From: Parcubacteria group bacterium Gr01-1014_29
Lineage (GTDB): Bacteria; Patescibacteriota; Minisyncoccia; Ryanbacterales; 2-02-FULL-48-12
Assembly: GCA_007376195.1 (NCBI GenBank)
Contig: VMFT01000005.1
Coordinates: 1 to 38,632, forward strand
Length of the DNA stretch: 38,632 nt
Reading direction: 5' to 3'
Below are positions 29,374 through 38,113 of this stretch, piece by piece (position 1 is the first letter of the stretch; each line of letters starts with the position of its first letter). Both the position numbers and the translations under genes were made by a program. The notes below the pieces were generated by a model. The model worked only from the letters and a program-made list of their open reading frames with translations. It did no database searches and was not told where the DNA came from.

Positions 29374-30786
29374 ATGCCAAAATCCATAGCGTTTCATTTC
29401 GAAAACAACACAAAACAAGCAATTGATCCCAATGTGGTGCGTGTTCGCCTTGTGCCGGGAAAGGAATCTATGCTAGTTCGCGAAGGCAGCATCCGTAGGC
29501 TCGAAGTTGGCACGGGGATTGAAGTTGCTGACATGACGCGTCGGAAGCTGGTTCTCGTGGCGCGTAAAGTTATTGCCGAAGCCCGCGCGCATAGCGTTCA
29601 AAAACTGTCTGTGGATATTGCGGATTTTTCTTTTCCGCATCTTCACCTGAAAGACGAAGACTTCGTGGAGTTGCTTTCGGTGAATATGGAACTTGCGAAC
29701 TTTGAATTCGTGAAGTATAAGTCGGAGCCAAAAGAGGGTTGGAAGTTCGTGCGCGAAGTGTTTGTGGCGGGATGCAAATCAAAACAAATGCGCGAGGCAC
29801 TTTTACGCGGGCAGATTATTGCCGACGAAGTAAACGCATGCCGCGCCCTGGCAAACACTCCCGGCGGCGAGATGACGCCAAAACTTCTGGTGGTAGGCGC
29901 GCGATCAGCGACGAAAGGTTTGCTGGTAAAGGTAACGGTGCTGGGGGAACGCGAAATGAAAAAACTCGGGATGGGCGGTGTTTTAGGGGTGGCAAAAGGA
30001 TCGGACGAAGAGGCGCAGTTTATTATTCTTGAATATAAGGGTGGGCAGGCAAAAGAGTGGCCCATCGTATTTGTCGGCAAAGGCGTAACGTTTGATACCG
30101 GCGGTCTTAATCTCAAGCCGTCGGATGCAATTTATGAAATGCATATGGATATGTCGGGGGGCGCGGCGGTCATTCACGCGGTTGTGCTTGCGGCGAAACT
30201 GCGTTTGAAGAAGAACGTGATTGGTCTTGTCCCTGCCGTAGAGAATATGCCATCGGGTTCCAGTTACCATCCGGGAGATGTTTTGAAATCTCTTTCCGGC
30301 AGAACGATTGAGGTGTTGAACACGGATGCAGAAGGGCGCATTATTCTTGCAGATGGCATTACCTACGCAAAGCGGTACAATCCACGGCTGGTGGTTGATG
30401 TAGCTACTTTGACAGGTGCCGCAATGGCCGCACTCGGGCAGCGATGCTCCGCTATATTTACGGAGGACGAAAAATTGGAGCATATACTTCGTGAACTTGG
30501 CGAAAAATCGGGCGATTACGTCTGGCCACTTCCGTTATGGGATGAGTATGAAGAGGAGATTAAAGGAACATTCGGCGATGTGGCGAACGTTGGAAAAACG
30601 CGCTACGGCGGCGCTATTACGGCAGCAAAGTTTTTGCACACGTTTGCGAAAGATCTTTCATGCCCGTGGGTGCATATTGATATGGCGCCGCGGATGACGA
30701 GCATTGAAGGGGAATACTTGGCGAAAGGCGCGGCTGGCGCGCCAGTGCGACTCTTGGTGAAGTTGTTAGAACAAGTAATTTTATGA
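29374..30786 (+). CDS. pepA: Leucyl aminopeptidase (M17)
   Basis: 470 residues from the ATG at 29374; an upstream TTG start would add an unsupported N-terminus. The dinuclear metal site is complete: K236 and D241 in VGKGVTFDTGG, D259 in MHMDMSGGAA, D318 and E320 in NTDAEGR. K248 and R322 are the catalytic partners. The N-terminal domain is shortened relative to E. coli PepA. A hexameric cytosolic exopeptidase for peptide turnover. Its stop overlaps the next start (ATGA). Confidence 0.94.
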   Translation: MPKSIAFHFENNTKQAIDPNVVRVRLVPGKESMLVREGSIRRLEVGTGIEVADMTRRKLVLVARKVIAEARAHSVQKLSVDIADFSFPHLHLKDEDFVELLSVNMELANFEFVKYKSEPKEGWKFVREVFVAGCKSKQMREALLRGQIIADEVNACRALANTPGGEMTPKLLVVGARSATKGLLVKVTVLGEREMKKLGMGGVLGVAKGSDEEAQFIILEYKGGQAKEWPIVFVGKGVTFDTGGLNLKPSDAIYEMHMDMSGGAAVIHAVVLAAKLRLKKNVIGLVPAVENMPSGSSYHPGDVLKSLSGRTIEVLNTDAEGRIILADGITYAKRYNPRLVVDVATLTGAAMAALGQRCSAIFTEDEKLEHILRELGEKSGDYVWPLPLWDEYEEEIKGTFGDVANVGKTRYGGAITAAKFLHTFAKDLSCPWVHIDMAPRMTSIEGEYLAKGAAGAPVRLLVKLLEQVIL

Positions 30787-31220
30787 ATATTTCAAGCTTT
30801 GCGTTTCAAAACACAACACCCATTCCCGCAGAGTTTACTTGCGATGGTGAAAACAAGAATCCCACGCTTACCATTAGTGATGTGCCAGCGGGTACAAAAA
30901 GCCTAGCTCTTATTGTGGATGATCCAGATGCGCCGGGCGGCATTTGGGTACATTGGACAGTGTGGAACATGAGTCCCGCGACACGTGAGATAAAAGAAGA
31001 TTCGGTTCCTCCCGGCGCAATCCAAGGAAAAACCAATCGTGCCAACTCTTATCACGGCCCGTGCCCGCCGAGCGGCACGCACCGGTATTTTTTCAAGCTC
31101 TATGCGTTGGATACCTTGCTGAATATCCCGCTTACATCAGAAGCGCGTGCCGTGGAAGAAGCCATGAAAGGGCACATAGTCGCGGATGCCAAGCTGATGG
31201 GAACGTATTCTAGGAATTAG
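30783..31220 (+). CDS. YbhB/YbcL family PEBP-like protein
   Basis: 145 residues. PIPAEFTCDGENKNPTLTI, LALIVDDPDAPGGIWVHWTVWN and YHGPCPPSGTHRYFFKLYALD are the anion-binding-pocket motifs of phosphatidylethanolamine-binding proteins. The bacterial members have no agreed substrate. Translationally coupled to pepA. Confidence 0.92.
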   Translation: MNISSFAFQNTTPIPAEFTCDGENKNPTLTISDVPAGTKSLALIVDDPDAPGGIWVHWTVWNMSPATREIKEDSVPPGAIQGKTNRANSYHGPCPPSGTHRYFFKLYALDTLLNIPLTSEARAVEEAMKGHIVADAKLMGTYSRN

Positions 31221-31243
31221 GCAGCTAGACTCTAGGCATTAGG
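31211..31243. repeat. Solo TAGGCTTT-family arm
   Basis: TAGGAATTAGGCAGC, CTAGACTCTAGGC and ATTAGG, starting inside the last codons of the PEBP gene and forming its TAG stop. Same orientation as the arms at 3499 and 14047. Confidence 0.7.
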
Positions 31244-31250
31244 AGAAATA

Positions 31251-31274
31251 AAAAAAGCACCAGTTTTCTGATGC
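31251..31274 (-). terminator. Terminator for the leftward gene at 31300
   Basis: GCACCAG, TTTT loop, CTGATGC with one mismatch; A6 on the left gives a T-run leftward. Confidence 0.6.
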
Positions 31275-31299
31275 TCGGTACAAGAGTTCTGATAAATGA

Positions 31300-31521
31300 C
31301 TATGTGTGAAATACAGGATGATCAGGGTTGAGTGGGTTGTCCCAATCTTCGAAAACTATATATTTTCTATTGTCGTCATCAATCCGTTCGACTAATCGTA
31401 TACCAGATATCTTTGTAAAACGATTATCAAGGAGTAGTTTAAGAATGTTACTATCATTGTTATCAACTTCGAAAGTATTAACTGTCTGCCCAGCTTTTCC
31501 TGCGTAACAAATATATTTCAT
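31300..31521 (-). CDS. Unknown small protein coupled to the GT39 gene
   Basis: 73 residues. Its ATG overlaps the stop of the upstream glycosyltransferase (ATGA), and AGGAG precedes it. The protein is small, acidic and probably alpha/beta (YICYAGKAGQTVNTFEV, ISGIRLVERIDDDNRKYIVFEDW). No family recognised; the coupling suggests co-expression with the membrane enzyme. Confidence 0.68.
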   Translation of the reverse strand: MKYICYAGKAGQTVNTFEVDNNDSNILKLLLDNRFTKISGIRLVERIDDDNRKYIVFEDWDNPLNPDHPVFHT

Positions 31522-33293
31522 TTCAACTCCTTTCTGTAAATCCGAAATATAGGTTCGGATCGTTTATTTTCAATAATAGTATACGGTTCCAAACCGTTTT
31601 TTGTCAATGCCTGTTCCAGCTTTGCGCCAATATCCGTCAAATGCGTTTTTTTCCATGGAACGTTTTCTGTGGGGAATATAAAATATATCTCTTTGAAACC
31701 GGAGCGTTCAAAATAATCCGCCCCTTTTTCATTGAGAAATTTCACATACGTATCAGCAGTGATAATGGGCCACGCATGGTAGATTTGCAGGCGATCCAAA
31801 ATCCAAAGCTGCGCGGTGCTTTGTACGTTCTTGTCGTATACAAAGAGTGTTGCGAGCGGTTCTTTGCCGGCGCGCTCATCAGCTGCGAGCGCTTGCTTAT
31901 GAATTTCTTCGATGAAGTGATATTTCTGCTCAAACGCGAGTGCTGGCATACGGTCATCTGTTTGTTTGCGCATCCATTCGTCAAGTTCCTGGTATCCCCA
32001 GTTATAGTTTTCCATTCGTACGCCTGACCATGTCCATAATTCCGGGCCTTTGGGGTAGGGAATAAGTTGAGAGTTGAAGGTATAGAGGATTTCAAAAGAT
32101 ATGATTATGCCTATGGCAATATTTCGGAAGTCCCACTTCCGCATATTGGTAATATACGGAAGTGGGACTTCCGAAAATTTAACAAGTGTGATTGATATGC
32201 CGAGTGCCAGAAATGGCGTAAGCATAGCCAGAAACCGCAGGGAGGGGCCTATGGTGCCGATGATGAGGAGAAGAAGCCAGAAAAAAGAGATGAGGAGAAA
32301 GGCATGCACTGAAAAAATCCCTCCCAGCCCCCCTTTTTCAAAGGGAGGAGTTTCCCCCTTTAGAAAAGGGGGATAAAGGGGGATTTTTTTTGTGAGAGAA
32401 AAAACGAATGTTATCAAACTTCCTGCAAACAAAACCAAAAACATCCACGAATTAAATTTTATAAGATTTGGCAAAAATGCAGACGCGCGCGCGGCGAGCG
32501 TGGGAAATTCTTCTTTGCCCGGTTGTATGCTCCATACTTCAGGGTTTTGCCCGACAATATAAGAAAGCTGAAAATCAAAATGTCCAACAGCGCGGAATAG
32601 CCGGTAATTGTAGTACAGAACCGGGCTAAAAAGCATAAGAGCGAGAGCAGTGCCGATCCATACGTGCGGTATTGCAAAATCTTTGCGCCGAAAGAACATA
32701 AGATAGGTAAAAAATATAGGAAGAAGAATCAGCGTTGTATATTTTGTGAGCGCCGCAAGCCCAAGCGCCGCACCAACGCCGATGTAGAACTTTTGTTGTT
32801 CGCCTGCTCGGATGAAAAAAAAGATCGCCAACAGAATAAAAAAGATAACATATGATTCTTGCAGGCCGAGGCGCGAAATAACAACGTGATTTACCGTAAC
32901 GCCGAGGAATGCGGCGGCGAACAATCCCACCTTTTCGCTGTAGAGATGTTTACCGATGAGATAGAGAAGATAGACTGAAGCAATGCCAAAGAGAGCCGAC
33001 GGCAGGCGAAACGTAAATGGCGTCTCGCCAAAGATACGCATGAACACATGCTGTATCAGAAATACCAGTGGCGGGTGGTCGTGAAAAGAGAATTTGGTCC
33101 ACGAAGGAATGTATGGGTCGAACCATTCAAGTGGTGTTGTCTGATCGGCTGCTTCGTCAAAATCTAGCATACCGACGGCGCGAAATGAGTACAAAACTTC
33201 ATCGGAGAGTGTATCACCGCTCCCGAGAGACCAAATGCGGAGGAGTGAAGCAAGAAGTAAGATAATGAACAATATTTGTTTAGTGTTATACAT
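31518..33293 (-). CDS. GT39/ArnT-like membrane glycosyltransferase
   Basis: 591 residues from the ATG at 33293. A multi-pass GT-C fold: the first external loop carries DTLSDEVLYSF (the D-E motif near the first membrane segment) and FSFHDHPPLVFLI. About ten further membrane segments follow, then a C-terminal external domain. Such enzymes move a sugar, typically mannose, from a polyprenol-phosphate to surface proteins or lipids. The polyprenol-phosphate mannose synthase next upstream would supply the donor. Two palindromic DNA repeats sit in frame inside the gene and code for SEVPLPYITNMRKWDF and IPLYPPFLKGETPPFEKGG. Confidence 0.87.
   Translation of the reverse strand: MYNTKQILFIILLLASLLRIWSLGSGDTLSDEVLYSFRAVGMLDFDEAADQTTPLEWFDPYIPSWTKFSFHDHPPLVFLIQHVFMRIFGETPFTFRLPSALFGIASVYLLYLIGKHLYSEKVGLFAAAFLGVTVNHVVISRLGLQESYVIFFILLAIFFFIRAGEQQKFYIGVGAALGLAALTKYTTLILLPIFFTYLMFFRRKDFAIPHVWIGTALALMLFSPVLYYNYRLFRAVGHFDFQLSYIVGQNPEVWSIQPGKEEFPTLAARASAFLPNLIKFNSWMFLVLFAGSLITFVFSLTKKIPLYPPFLKGETPPFEKGGLGGIFSVHAFLLISFFWLLLLIIGTIGPSLRFLAMLTPFLALGISITLVKFSEVPLPYITNMRKWDFRNIAIGIIISFEILYTFNSQLIPYPKGPELWTWSGVRMENYNWGYQELDEWMRKQTDDRMPALAFEQKYHFIEEIHKQALAADERAGKEPLATLFVYDKNVQSTAQLWILDRLQIYHAWPIITADTYVKFLNEKGADYFERSGFKEIYFIFPTENVPWKKTHLTDIGAKLEQALTKNGLEPYTIIENKRSEPIFRIYRKELK
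32122..32176. repeat. Near-perfect palindrome inside the GT39 gene
   Basis: 20-bp arms (32122-32141, 32157-32176) plus ATATT/AATAT around a GGT loop. Each arm is itself palindromic (GGAAGTcccACTTCC). Confidence 0.88.
32312..32391. repeat. CCCCCTTT-type palindromic repeat inside the GT39 gene
   Basis: AAAAAATCCC on the left faces GGGGGATTTTTT on the right, with CCCTTTTTCAAAGGG and CCCCCTTTAGAAAAGGGGG within. On the coding strand it gives PPFLKG and PPFEKGGLGG, the peptide trace of a dispersed repeat known in several bacterial phyla. Confidence 0.85.
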
Positions 33294-33295
33294 TT

Positions 33296-33415
33296 TAAAC
33301 TCAAATTTCAAAATCCAAATGTCAAATCAATGCCAAAACCGAAAATCTAAAACAAGACATATTTTTGACATTTGAACTTTGGATTTGATTTGGCATTTGA
33401 GCTTTGTCATTTGGA
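33296..33415. repeat. AT-rich TTGGATTTG/CAAATCCAA-type inverted repeat
   Basis: The 134-bp gap between the two glycosyltransferase genes. It is filled by words such as CAAAATCCAAATGTCAAAT and their reverse complements (TTTGACATTTGAACTTTGG), forming a long imperfect palindrome. No promoter or gene seen in it. Confidence 0.7.
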
Positions 33416-33428
33416 ATTGTCCTACATT

Positions 33429-34151
33429 TTATTTTCTAAATCGTAAAAGTAGCACTTTCCAAAAGCTTTCTACAATAATCCCCACGTTGAATTTTGACGT
33501 TCCCTGTTTGCGCTCCGTAAAGATTATCGGGATTTCGCATATTTTTAATTTGTTCCGGTGCGCGTAATAGGTTGTTTCTATCTGAAAATTATATCCGACA
33601 GAACTAATGTTCGTAAAGTCGATTGCTTCAAGAACTTCCCGGCGAAAACATTTAAATCCGCTGGTAAGATCGCGGTATGGTATGCCGAGTACCAGTGAAG
33701 CATATATGTTGCCGAAGCGGCTTACCATGCGGCGGATCAAAGACCAATTTTCTATACCGCCACCACGCGTATAGCGCGATCCCAGCACAACATCGCATGA
33801 TTCTATTTTTTCCAGGAACCGTGGAATGCTTGCGGGGTCGTGGGAAAGATCAGCATCCATTTGGATTATGTAGTCCGGTTTTGTCTCCGGCCCGAGCGCG
33901 AGAACTTCTTTGAAGGCATGGATATACGCTTTTCCCAAGCCTTCTTTTTTTGCGCGATGAATTACACGAATTGGATATTGCTGCCCAAGCCTTTCCGCGA
34001 GCGATCCTGTGCCGTCGGGAGAGTTATCGTCTACCACAACTATATCAAGATTTTCGATGTGGAGGTCGTGTATGCGTCGAATTAATTCCGCGATAGATTC
34101 TTTTTCGTTATAGGTGGGAGTAATTACAGTTACACGAGGAGATTCTAACAT
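33429..34151 (-). CDS. Polyprenol-phosphate mannose synthase (DPM1-like GT2)
   Basis: 240 residues, GT-A fold. VTVITPTYNEKESI, VVVDDNSPDGTG and the metal-binding MDADLSHDP are in order, then GSRYTRGGGIENW, LTSGFKCFRREVL and FTERKQGTSKF. It transfers mannose from GDP-mannose to a polyprenol phosphate. There is no C-terminal membrane domain, as in the soluble DPM1-like form. It is transcribed with the GT39 enzyme that would use its product. Confidence 0.92.
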   Translation of the reverse strand: MLESPRVTVITPTYNEKESIAELIRRIHDLHIENLDIVVVDDNSPDGTGSLAERLGQQYPIRVIHRAKKEGLGKAYIHAFKEVLALGPETKPDYIIQMDADLSHDPASIPRFLEKIESCDVVLGSRYTRGGGIENWSLIRRMVSRFGNIYASLVLGIPYRDLTSGFKCFRREVLEAIDFTNISSVGYNFQIETTYYAHRNKLKICEIPIIFTERKQGTSKFNVGIIVESFWKVLLLRFRK

Positions 34152-34186
34152 GTTTTGAGTGTATCATGGAGTGAAAATAGGAGCTA

Positions 34187-34215
34187 TTGACTTATTAATA
34201 TAGTTCATATATACT
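34187..34215 (+). promoter_or_regulatory. Promoter of the rlpA-like gene
   Basis: TTGACT (34187-34192), 17 bases, TATACT (34210-34215). Confidence 0.75.
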
Positions 34216-34265
34216 GCTGACTTGTCAAGGGTGATACTCGCTTAGCGGGATCCGACTTGGCAATT

Positions 34266-34925
34266 ATGTCGAAAAAACATGTATTTGCAAGCAGTTTCTT
34301 TACCATGTCGTCTCTGCTCTCAATGTTTTCTGTGCAAGAGAAAACACCAGCGGTTGATGACCTTGTGCGCGAGATCACGAACGTAATTTCTGCCGTAGAG
34401 ATTGAGCAAGATTATTCCCCGAAAGGTCTTGGCGAGCATTACAAGATAAAAGGGGAAATTTCATACGCGGTTCGCGAAGGCGACAATATTTATGCTGTTG
34501 CTGCCACTCTGAGGCGAGCTGGCGTGTGGGTGAAACCAAAACAGATTATTGAGTGGAATAATCTTACTCCTCCTCACTACTATTTGAAACCCGACACGGC
34601 GCTTACGTTGTATGATCTTGTGTGGGAACCGCAGCTCGTGGTAGCTTCCTGGTATGGACCAGGATTTCATGGCAAGTTGATGGCGAACGCTAAGATTTTT
34701 GACCAAAACGATATCGTTGCCGCACACATGTATTTGCCGTTAGGTATGAAGGTGCGCGTAACAAATGTCGAAAATGGCATATCCATCGAAGTGCCTATTA
34801 CGGACCGCGGTAATTTTGAAAAATACGAACGAGGTATCGATCTCTCAAAGCAAGCGGCAAAAGTTCTTGGGTATCACAACTCTGGAACTGCGAAAGTTCT
34901 TATAGAACCATTGCCAAGCTTATAG
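34266..34925 (+). CDS. RlpA-like protein with a LysM-like region
   Basis: 219 residues from the ATG at 34266. A weak hydrophobic N-terminus (HVFASSFFTMSSLLSMFS) could be an export signal. A LysM-like segment (about 57-105, YAVREGDNIYAVAATLRRAGVW to LKPDTALTL) would bind peptidoglycan. The double-psi beta-barrel follows: VVASWYGPGFHGKLMANAKIF, AAHMYLPLGMKVRVTN and ITDRGNF with the expected Asp, then GIDLSKQAAKVLG. RlpA proteins bind or cut denuded glycan strands at division sites. Single-gene unit with its own promoter and terminator. Confidence 0.88.
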   Translation: MSKKHVFASSFFTMSSLLSMFSVQEKTPAVDDLVREITNVISAVEIEQDYSPKGLGEHYKIKGEISYAVREGDNIYAVAATLRRAGVWVKPKQIIEWNNLTPPHYYLKPDTALTLYDLVWEPQLVVASWYGPGFHGKLMANAKIFDQNDIVAAHMYLPLGMKVRVTNVENGISIEVPITDRGNFEKYERGIDLSKQAAKVLGYHNSGTAKVLIEPLPSL

Positions 34926-34965
34926 AAAACAAATGTTCGAAACTCGGTTTCGAACATTTGTTTTT
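34926..34965. terminator. Strong terminator after the rlpA-like gene
   Basis: Perfect 18-bp arms (34926-34943 and 34947-34964) around TCG, ending in T5. Confidence 0.92.
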
Positions 34966-34991
34966 GCGGATAATTTTATTACTATAGGTGC

Positions 34992-35522
34992 ATGCGCTCG
35001 CGCATTCTCCCAAAAGAATTTTTCATCCGTCCGGCTCTTTTCGTTGCTCGCGAACTGCTGGGCAAATTTCTTGTTGTCTCTAAAAATGGCAAAACGATAA
35101 GCCGCATGATAACCGAAGTGGAAGCGTATGACGGATTTCGGGACAAGGCGTCGCATGCGTCTCGCGGAAAAACAGAGCGCAACGCGCCAATGTTTTCAAC
35201 GGGAGGCATCTGGTATGTGTATTTTGTATACGGCATGCATGAAATGTTAAATATTGTAACAGGCCCCAAAGAGTATCCTGCGGCAGTATTATTGCGTGGT
35301 ATCGAAGGTTATTCTGGGCCTGGGAAACTTACAAAACAGCTCGGTATTTCGCATGTCTATAATGGTCTTTCAGCATCTCGGAAAACTGGATTGTGGATTG
35401 AAGACCGGGGAGTCTATATACCAACATCACGCATAAAAAAATCCCCGCGTATTGGGGTGGACTACGCGGGCCCCGTGTGGGCGAAGAAGAGGTATAGATT
35501 TTTTATTTTTCCGCGCATATAA
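34992..35522 (+). CDS. mpg: 3-methyladenine (alkyladenine) DNA glycosylase, AAG/MPG type
   Basis: 176 residues. TEVEAYDG holds the catalytic Glu (E44) and Tyr (Y46); SHASRGKTERNAPMF, GGIWYVYFVYGMHEMLNIV (with the Tyr that enters the helix) and AVLLRGIE follow the human AAG order. GPGKLTKQLGI and RIGVDYAGP complete the fold. It removes alkylated purines. No Shine-Dalgarno; ACTATAG upstream suggests a short leader. Confidence 0.93.
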   Translation: MRSRILPKEFFIRPALFVARELLGKFLVVSKNGKTISRMITEVEAYDGFRDKASHASRGKTERNAPMFSTGGIWYVYFVYGMHEMLNIVTGPKEYPAAVLLRGIEGYSGPGKLTKQLGISHVYNGLSASRKTGLWIEDRGVYIPTSRIKKSPRIGVDYAGPVWAKKRYRFFIFPRI

Positions 35523-35562
35523 TGAATATGATGTTACATTGATATAGAAAGGGGGTCTTTGT

Positions 35563-36060
35563 ATGTCAGCTATCACTTGTCGTGTTCCGTTCCATGGCGA
35601 GTGGAGCGGCAATAAGTTTGCAGATAGATACTTTCGAAAGTTAACAAGAATATTTTGGAAACATGTATCTCAAATTGTCCCAAAAGAACGACTAAAGCAT
35701 GACTATCTTCCCACGCATTTTAAAGAGAGGGAAGACATTCTTCATGGTCGTCTCGATAAGAAAGTACGGATTGATGGATTTGAACGCCTTGTAAATATTA
35801 TATACATCAATCCTCGCGGCAAAGATGCAAATGGTTGGCAAGATCCCGGGAGCATTATTGTGCACGAGTTATTGCATTGGTTAGATTCTCAAGTAAAAGA
35901 ATCTATAGTTTCACACAGGGAAGAAATGCTCTGGCATGAATTTACAGGAGACCAGCGGAATTATTTCTACGTATGTATGTTTGCTAAGCTTATTCAACCC
36001 GATCGCGGTATTCGTATCAAAGTAACCGTTCCGCGGAAATCTCGAAAGAGGCGGGAATAA
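35563..36060 (+). CDS. HExxH protein, putative metalloprotease
   Basis: 165 residues with AAAGGGGG before the ATG. IIVHELLHWLD gives H101-E102-x-x-H105, and EEMLWHEFTGD about 18 residues later could give the third ligand. No signal peptide; the N-terminal half is basic and Trp/His rich, the C-terminus strongly basic. The layout is like small minimal-zincin proteins; family and substrate unknown. Confidence 0.72.
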   Translation: MSAITCRVPFHGEWSGNKFADRYFRKLTRIFWKHVSQIVPKERLKHDYLPTHFKEREDILHGRLDKKVRIDGFERLVNIIYINPRGKDANGWQDPGSIIVHELLHWLDSQVKESIVSHREEMLWHEFTGDQRNYFYVCMFAKLIQPDRGIRIKVTVPRKSRKRRE

Positions 36061-36073
36061 TCTCGCCTTTTTA
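36049..36073 (+). terminator. Terminator after the HExxH gene
   Basis: AGGCG and CGCCT with a T5 run, overlapping the stop codon. Confidence 0.65.
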
Positions 36074-36097
36074 TTTTTCCCGTAGTATGATATCCCT

Positions 36098-36565
36098 ATG
36101 GATTTAAGAACTGGAATCAAAGCGCCCAATTTTATCCTTCCCGATCAAAACAGAGAGTCTCATAAGTTGTCTGACTACAAAGGCAAATGGGTACTTTTGT
36201 ATTTTTACCCGAAGGATGACACGCCCGGATGTACCAAAGAAGCATGCGGCATCCGTGACAATTTTCCGAAATTTAAAAAGATAGATGCGGTTGTATTTGG
36301 CATAAGCGCGGATTCGATCGAACGGCACAAAAAGTTTGCGGATAAATATAAGTTGCCGTTTACGTTGTTGTCAGACGAAAATAAAGATACAATCAAAGAA
36401 TACGGCGTGTGGGCAAAGAAAAAGTTTATGGGACGGGAGTACATGGGCATTCTGCGGACATCCTTTTTGATAAATCCGAAAGGTGTTATTATGAAAATAT
36501 ACGAGAACGTAAAGCCAGATACACATGCGGAGGAGGTATTGAAGGATTTGCAGATGTTTCAGTAA
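36098..36565 (+). CDS. bcp: Thioredoxin-dependent peroxiredoxin, Bcp type
   Basis: 155 residues. FYPKDDTPGCTKEACGIRD contains the peroxidatic C45 and the resolving C50 typical of Bcp/PrxQ. FGISADS and FTLLSDENKDTIKEYGVW follow. It reduces hydrogen peroxide and organic peroxides using thioredoxin. Confidence 0.95.
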   Translation: MDLRTGIKAPNFILPDQNRESHKLSDYKGKWVLLYFYPKDDTPGCTKEACGIRDNFPKFKKIDAVVFGISADSIERHKKFADKYKLPFTLLSDENKDTIKEYGVWAKKKFMGREYMGILRTSFLINPKGVIMKIYENVKPDTHAEEVLKDLQMFQ

Positions 36566-36582
36566 AGATAACGCTATTTTTT

Positions 36583-37752
36583 ATGCACACCAAAAATCAA
36601 TTTTTTAGGATCATAACGTATATAGCTCTTGCTTTAGTCTTGCGTTTTTTGGTTGTAGATCGGATTTTGGAAGGTGCGGAGTTTTGGTGGTTGCAAGCCG
36701 CGGCCATTATAATAGTTTTTGGTGTCGGTATTGGTTATGTTTTCCGTGGTACCGCAAAAATCATTGAGGAAACAACTGATATTCTTAAAGATAGGACAAA
36801 ATTGGCTGGTGGATTTCTGCAAGCTTTTGGAACTGCCTTCCCAGATATGGTAATTGGCATAGTGGCCGCCGCGGCATCTTTACAGGTGAGGAATACGGAT
36901 TATGTGCGTGCTATTAATTTAGCTATTATTGCCGCATCAACTACGTTTGGTTCCAATATCTACAACATATTACACGCGACTTGGTGTGTATATCGACAGA
37001 ACATAGCAAATACAAAACACAGGGCCGTATTAATGTTTCCGTTTTTCAGAGCTGGCGGAAGCTTAACACCAATTACAAAACATACTCTGAAGCCATCAGT
37101 CAAAGAGATGGACAGTGCAATCCGCATTTTGATGGCTTTAACAATGCTAACAGCTTTTGTGGCAATTAGTATGGTCGTATTTGGTCAAGTCAGAGGCGTA
37201 GAGGATAAAATCGTAGGTGATTTATATCAATTAATTGTGCCGGTAGGTTTTATCTTGTTTCTTCTTTGTGTGGGTGTTTTGTATTATTTCCGCAAAAGCC
37301 ATCACCCTGAATCGCCGGTTAAAGAGGTTATTGCAGAAGAACGATATTATGAGAAACAAAGCACGAAACGAATTTGGTTGGATCTTGTTTTTTCCGGCGT
37401 AGCTATTTTGTTCACAGCGGAAAGTATGGTCAAGACCATGGAGGTTTTTTCGCAACTCACTCATATTTCGTTTGTTGTTGTGGGCGTTATGGCAGGACTT
37501 ATTGGTTGTTTTGGTGAAATGGTGGTGATACATAATTTTTCGGTCAATCCCAAAGGTCGCGTTGGTGATGCTATTGTGGGCGTGGCTATGGATAATATTG
37601 TTACCATCTTGGGCGCAGCAATCGTAGCTATTATGGGCGGTATTTTTTTGGGCAGCAACTCCCTTATTTTAATGTTCATTATTATTTTAGCAGCCAACAC
37701 GCTTCTCATTGAGCAGATTTCTAAATTAAAAAATAGTTTGATTAAAACATAA
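36583..37752 (+). CDS. Cation/calcium exchanger family membrane protein
   Basis: 389 residues from the ATG at 36583, which follows the bcp stop; longer in-frame reading would overlap bcp. About ten membrane segments in two halves. The alpha-repeats are GTAFPDMVIGIVAAAASLQ and GCFGEMVVIHNFSVNPKG, the latter followed by GDAIVGVAMDNIVTILG. These carry acidic residues in the places expected for the CaCA superfamily, but the sequences are divergent, so the ion (calcium, sodium or other) is not predictable. Confidence 0.82.
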   Translation: MHTKNQFFRIITYIALALVLRFLVVDRILEGAEFWWLQAAAIIIVFGVGIGYVFRGTAKIIEETTDILKDRTKLAGGFLQAFGTAFPDMVIGIVAAAASLQVRNTDYVRAINLAIIAASTTFGSNIYNILHATWCVYRQNIANTKHRAVLMFPFFRAGGSLTPITKHTLKPSVKEMDSAIRILMALTMLTAFVAISMVVFGQVRGVEDKIVGDLYQLIVPVGFILFLLCVGVLYYFRKSHHPESPVKEVIAEERYYEKQSTKRIWLDLVFSGVAILFTAESMVKTMEVFSQLTHISFVVVGVMAGLIGCFGEMVVIHNFSVNPKGRVGDAIVGVAMDNIVTILGAAIVAIMGGIFLGSNSLILMFIIILAANTLLIEQISKLKNSLIKT

Positions 37753-37780
37753 GACCTTTATTGGTATAATTGCAAAAAGT

Positions 37781-38035
37781 ATGGGCAAGGTTTCAAGAAG
37801 AGAATTTCAAAAGTCTGCCACAAATTTGCGCGCTAAAGGGTTAAGTAGTTCGGATATTGCAAATATGAAAAAGATTTTTCGAGGTGATTTAGACGAAGGT
37901 ACAGCGCTTACGCGTGGTATTGATCCAAAGGAATTAGATCGAGGTGTAAAATGGATGCGCGAGAATATGAGTAAGCACACGCTTTCCAAAAATCAAGTAA
38001 ACAAATTAGAAGAAAATTTACGAAAAAAATTGTAA
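37781..38035 (+). CDS. Unknown small basic protein
   Basis: 84 residues, soluble, basic and helical (NLRAKGLSSSDIANMKKIF, ELDRGVKWMREN, KNQVNKLEENLRKKL). No family recognised; TATAAT is found shortly upstream. It ends before a bidirectional terminator. Confidence 0.65.
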   Translation: MGKVSRREFQKSATNLRAKGLSSSDIANMKKIFRGDLDEGTALTRGIDPKELDRGVKWMRENMSKHTLSKNQVNKLEENLRKKL

Positions 38036-38075
38036 TGCATGTATGTTTGTATGATTATGTTTCTTGCAAAGAAAA

Positions 38076-38098
38076 AAGAAGGCGATGGGCGCCTTCTT
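38076..38098. terminator. Bidirectional terminator
   Basis: AAGAAGGCG (38076-38084), ATGGG loop, CGCCTTCTT (38090-38098); A-rich left side gives a T-run leftward. Confidence 0.8.
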
Positions 38099-38113
38099 GT
38101 GGGTTCAACATGG

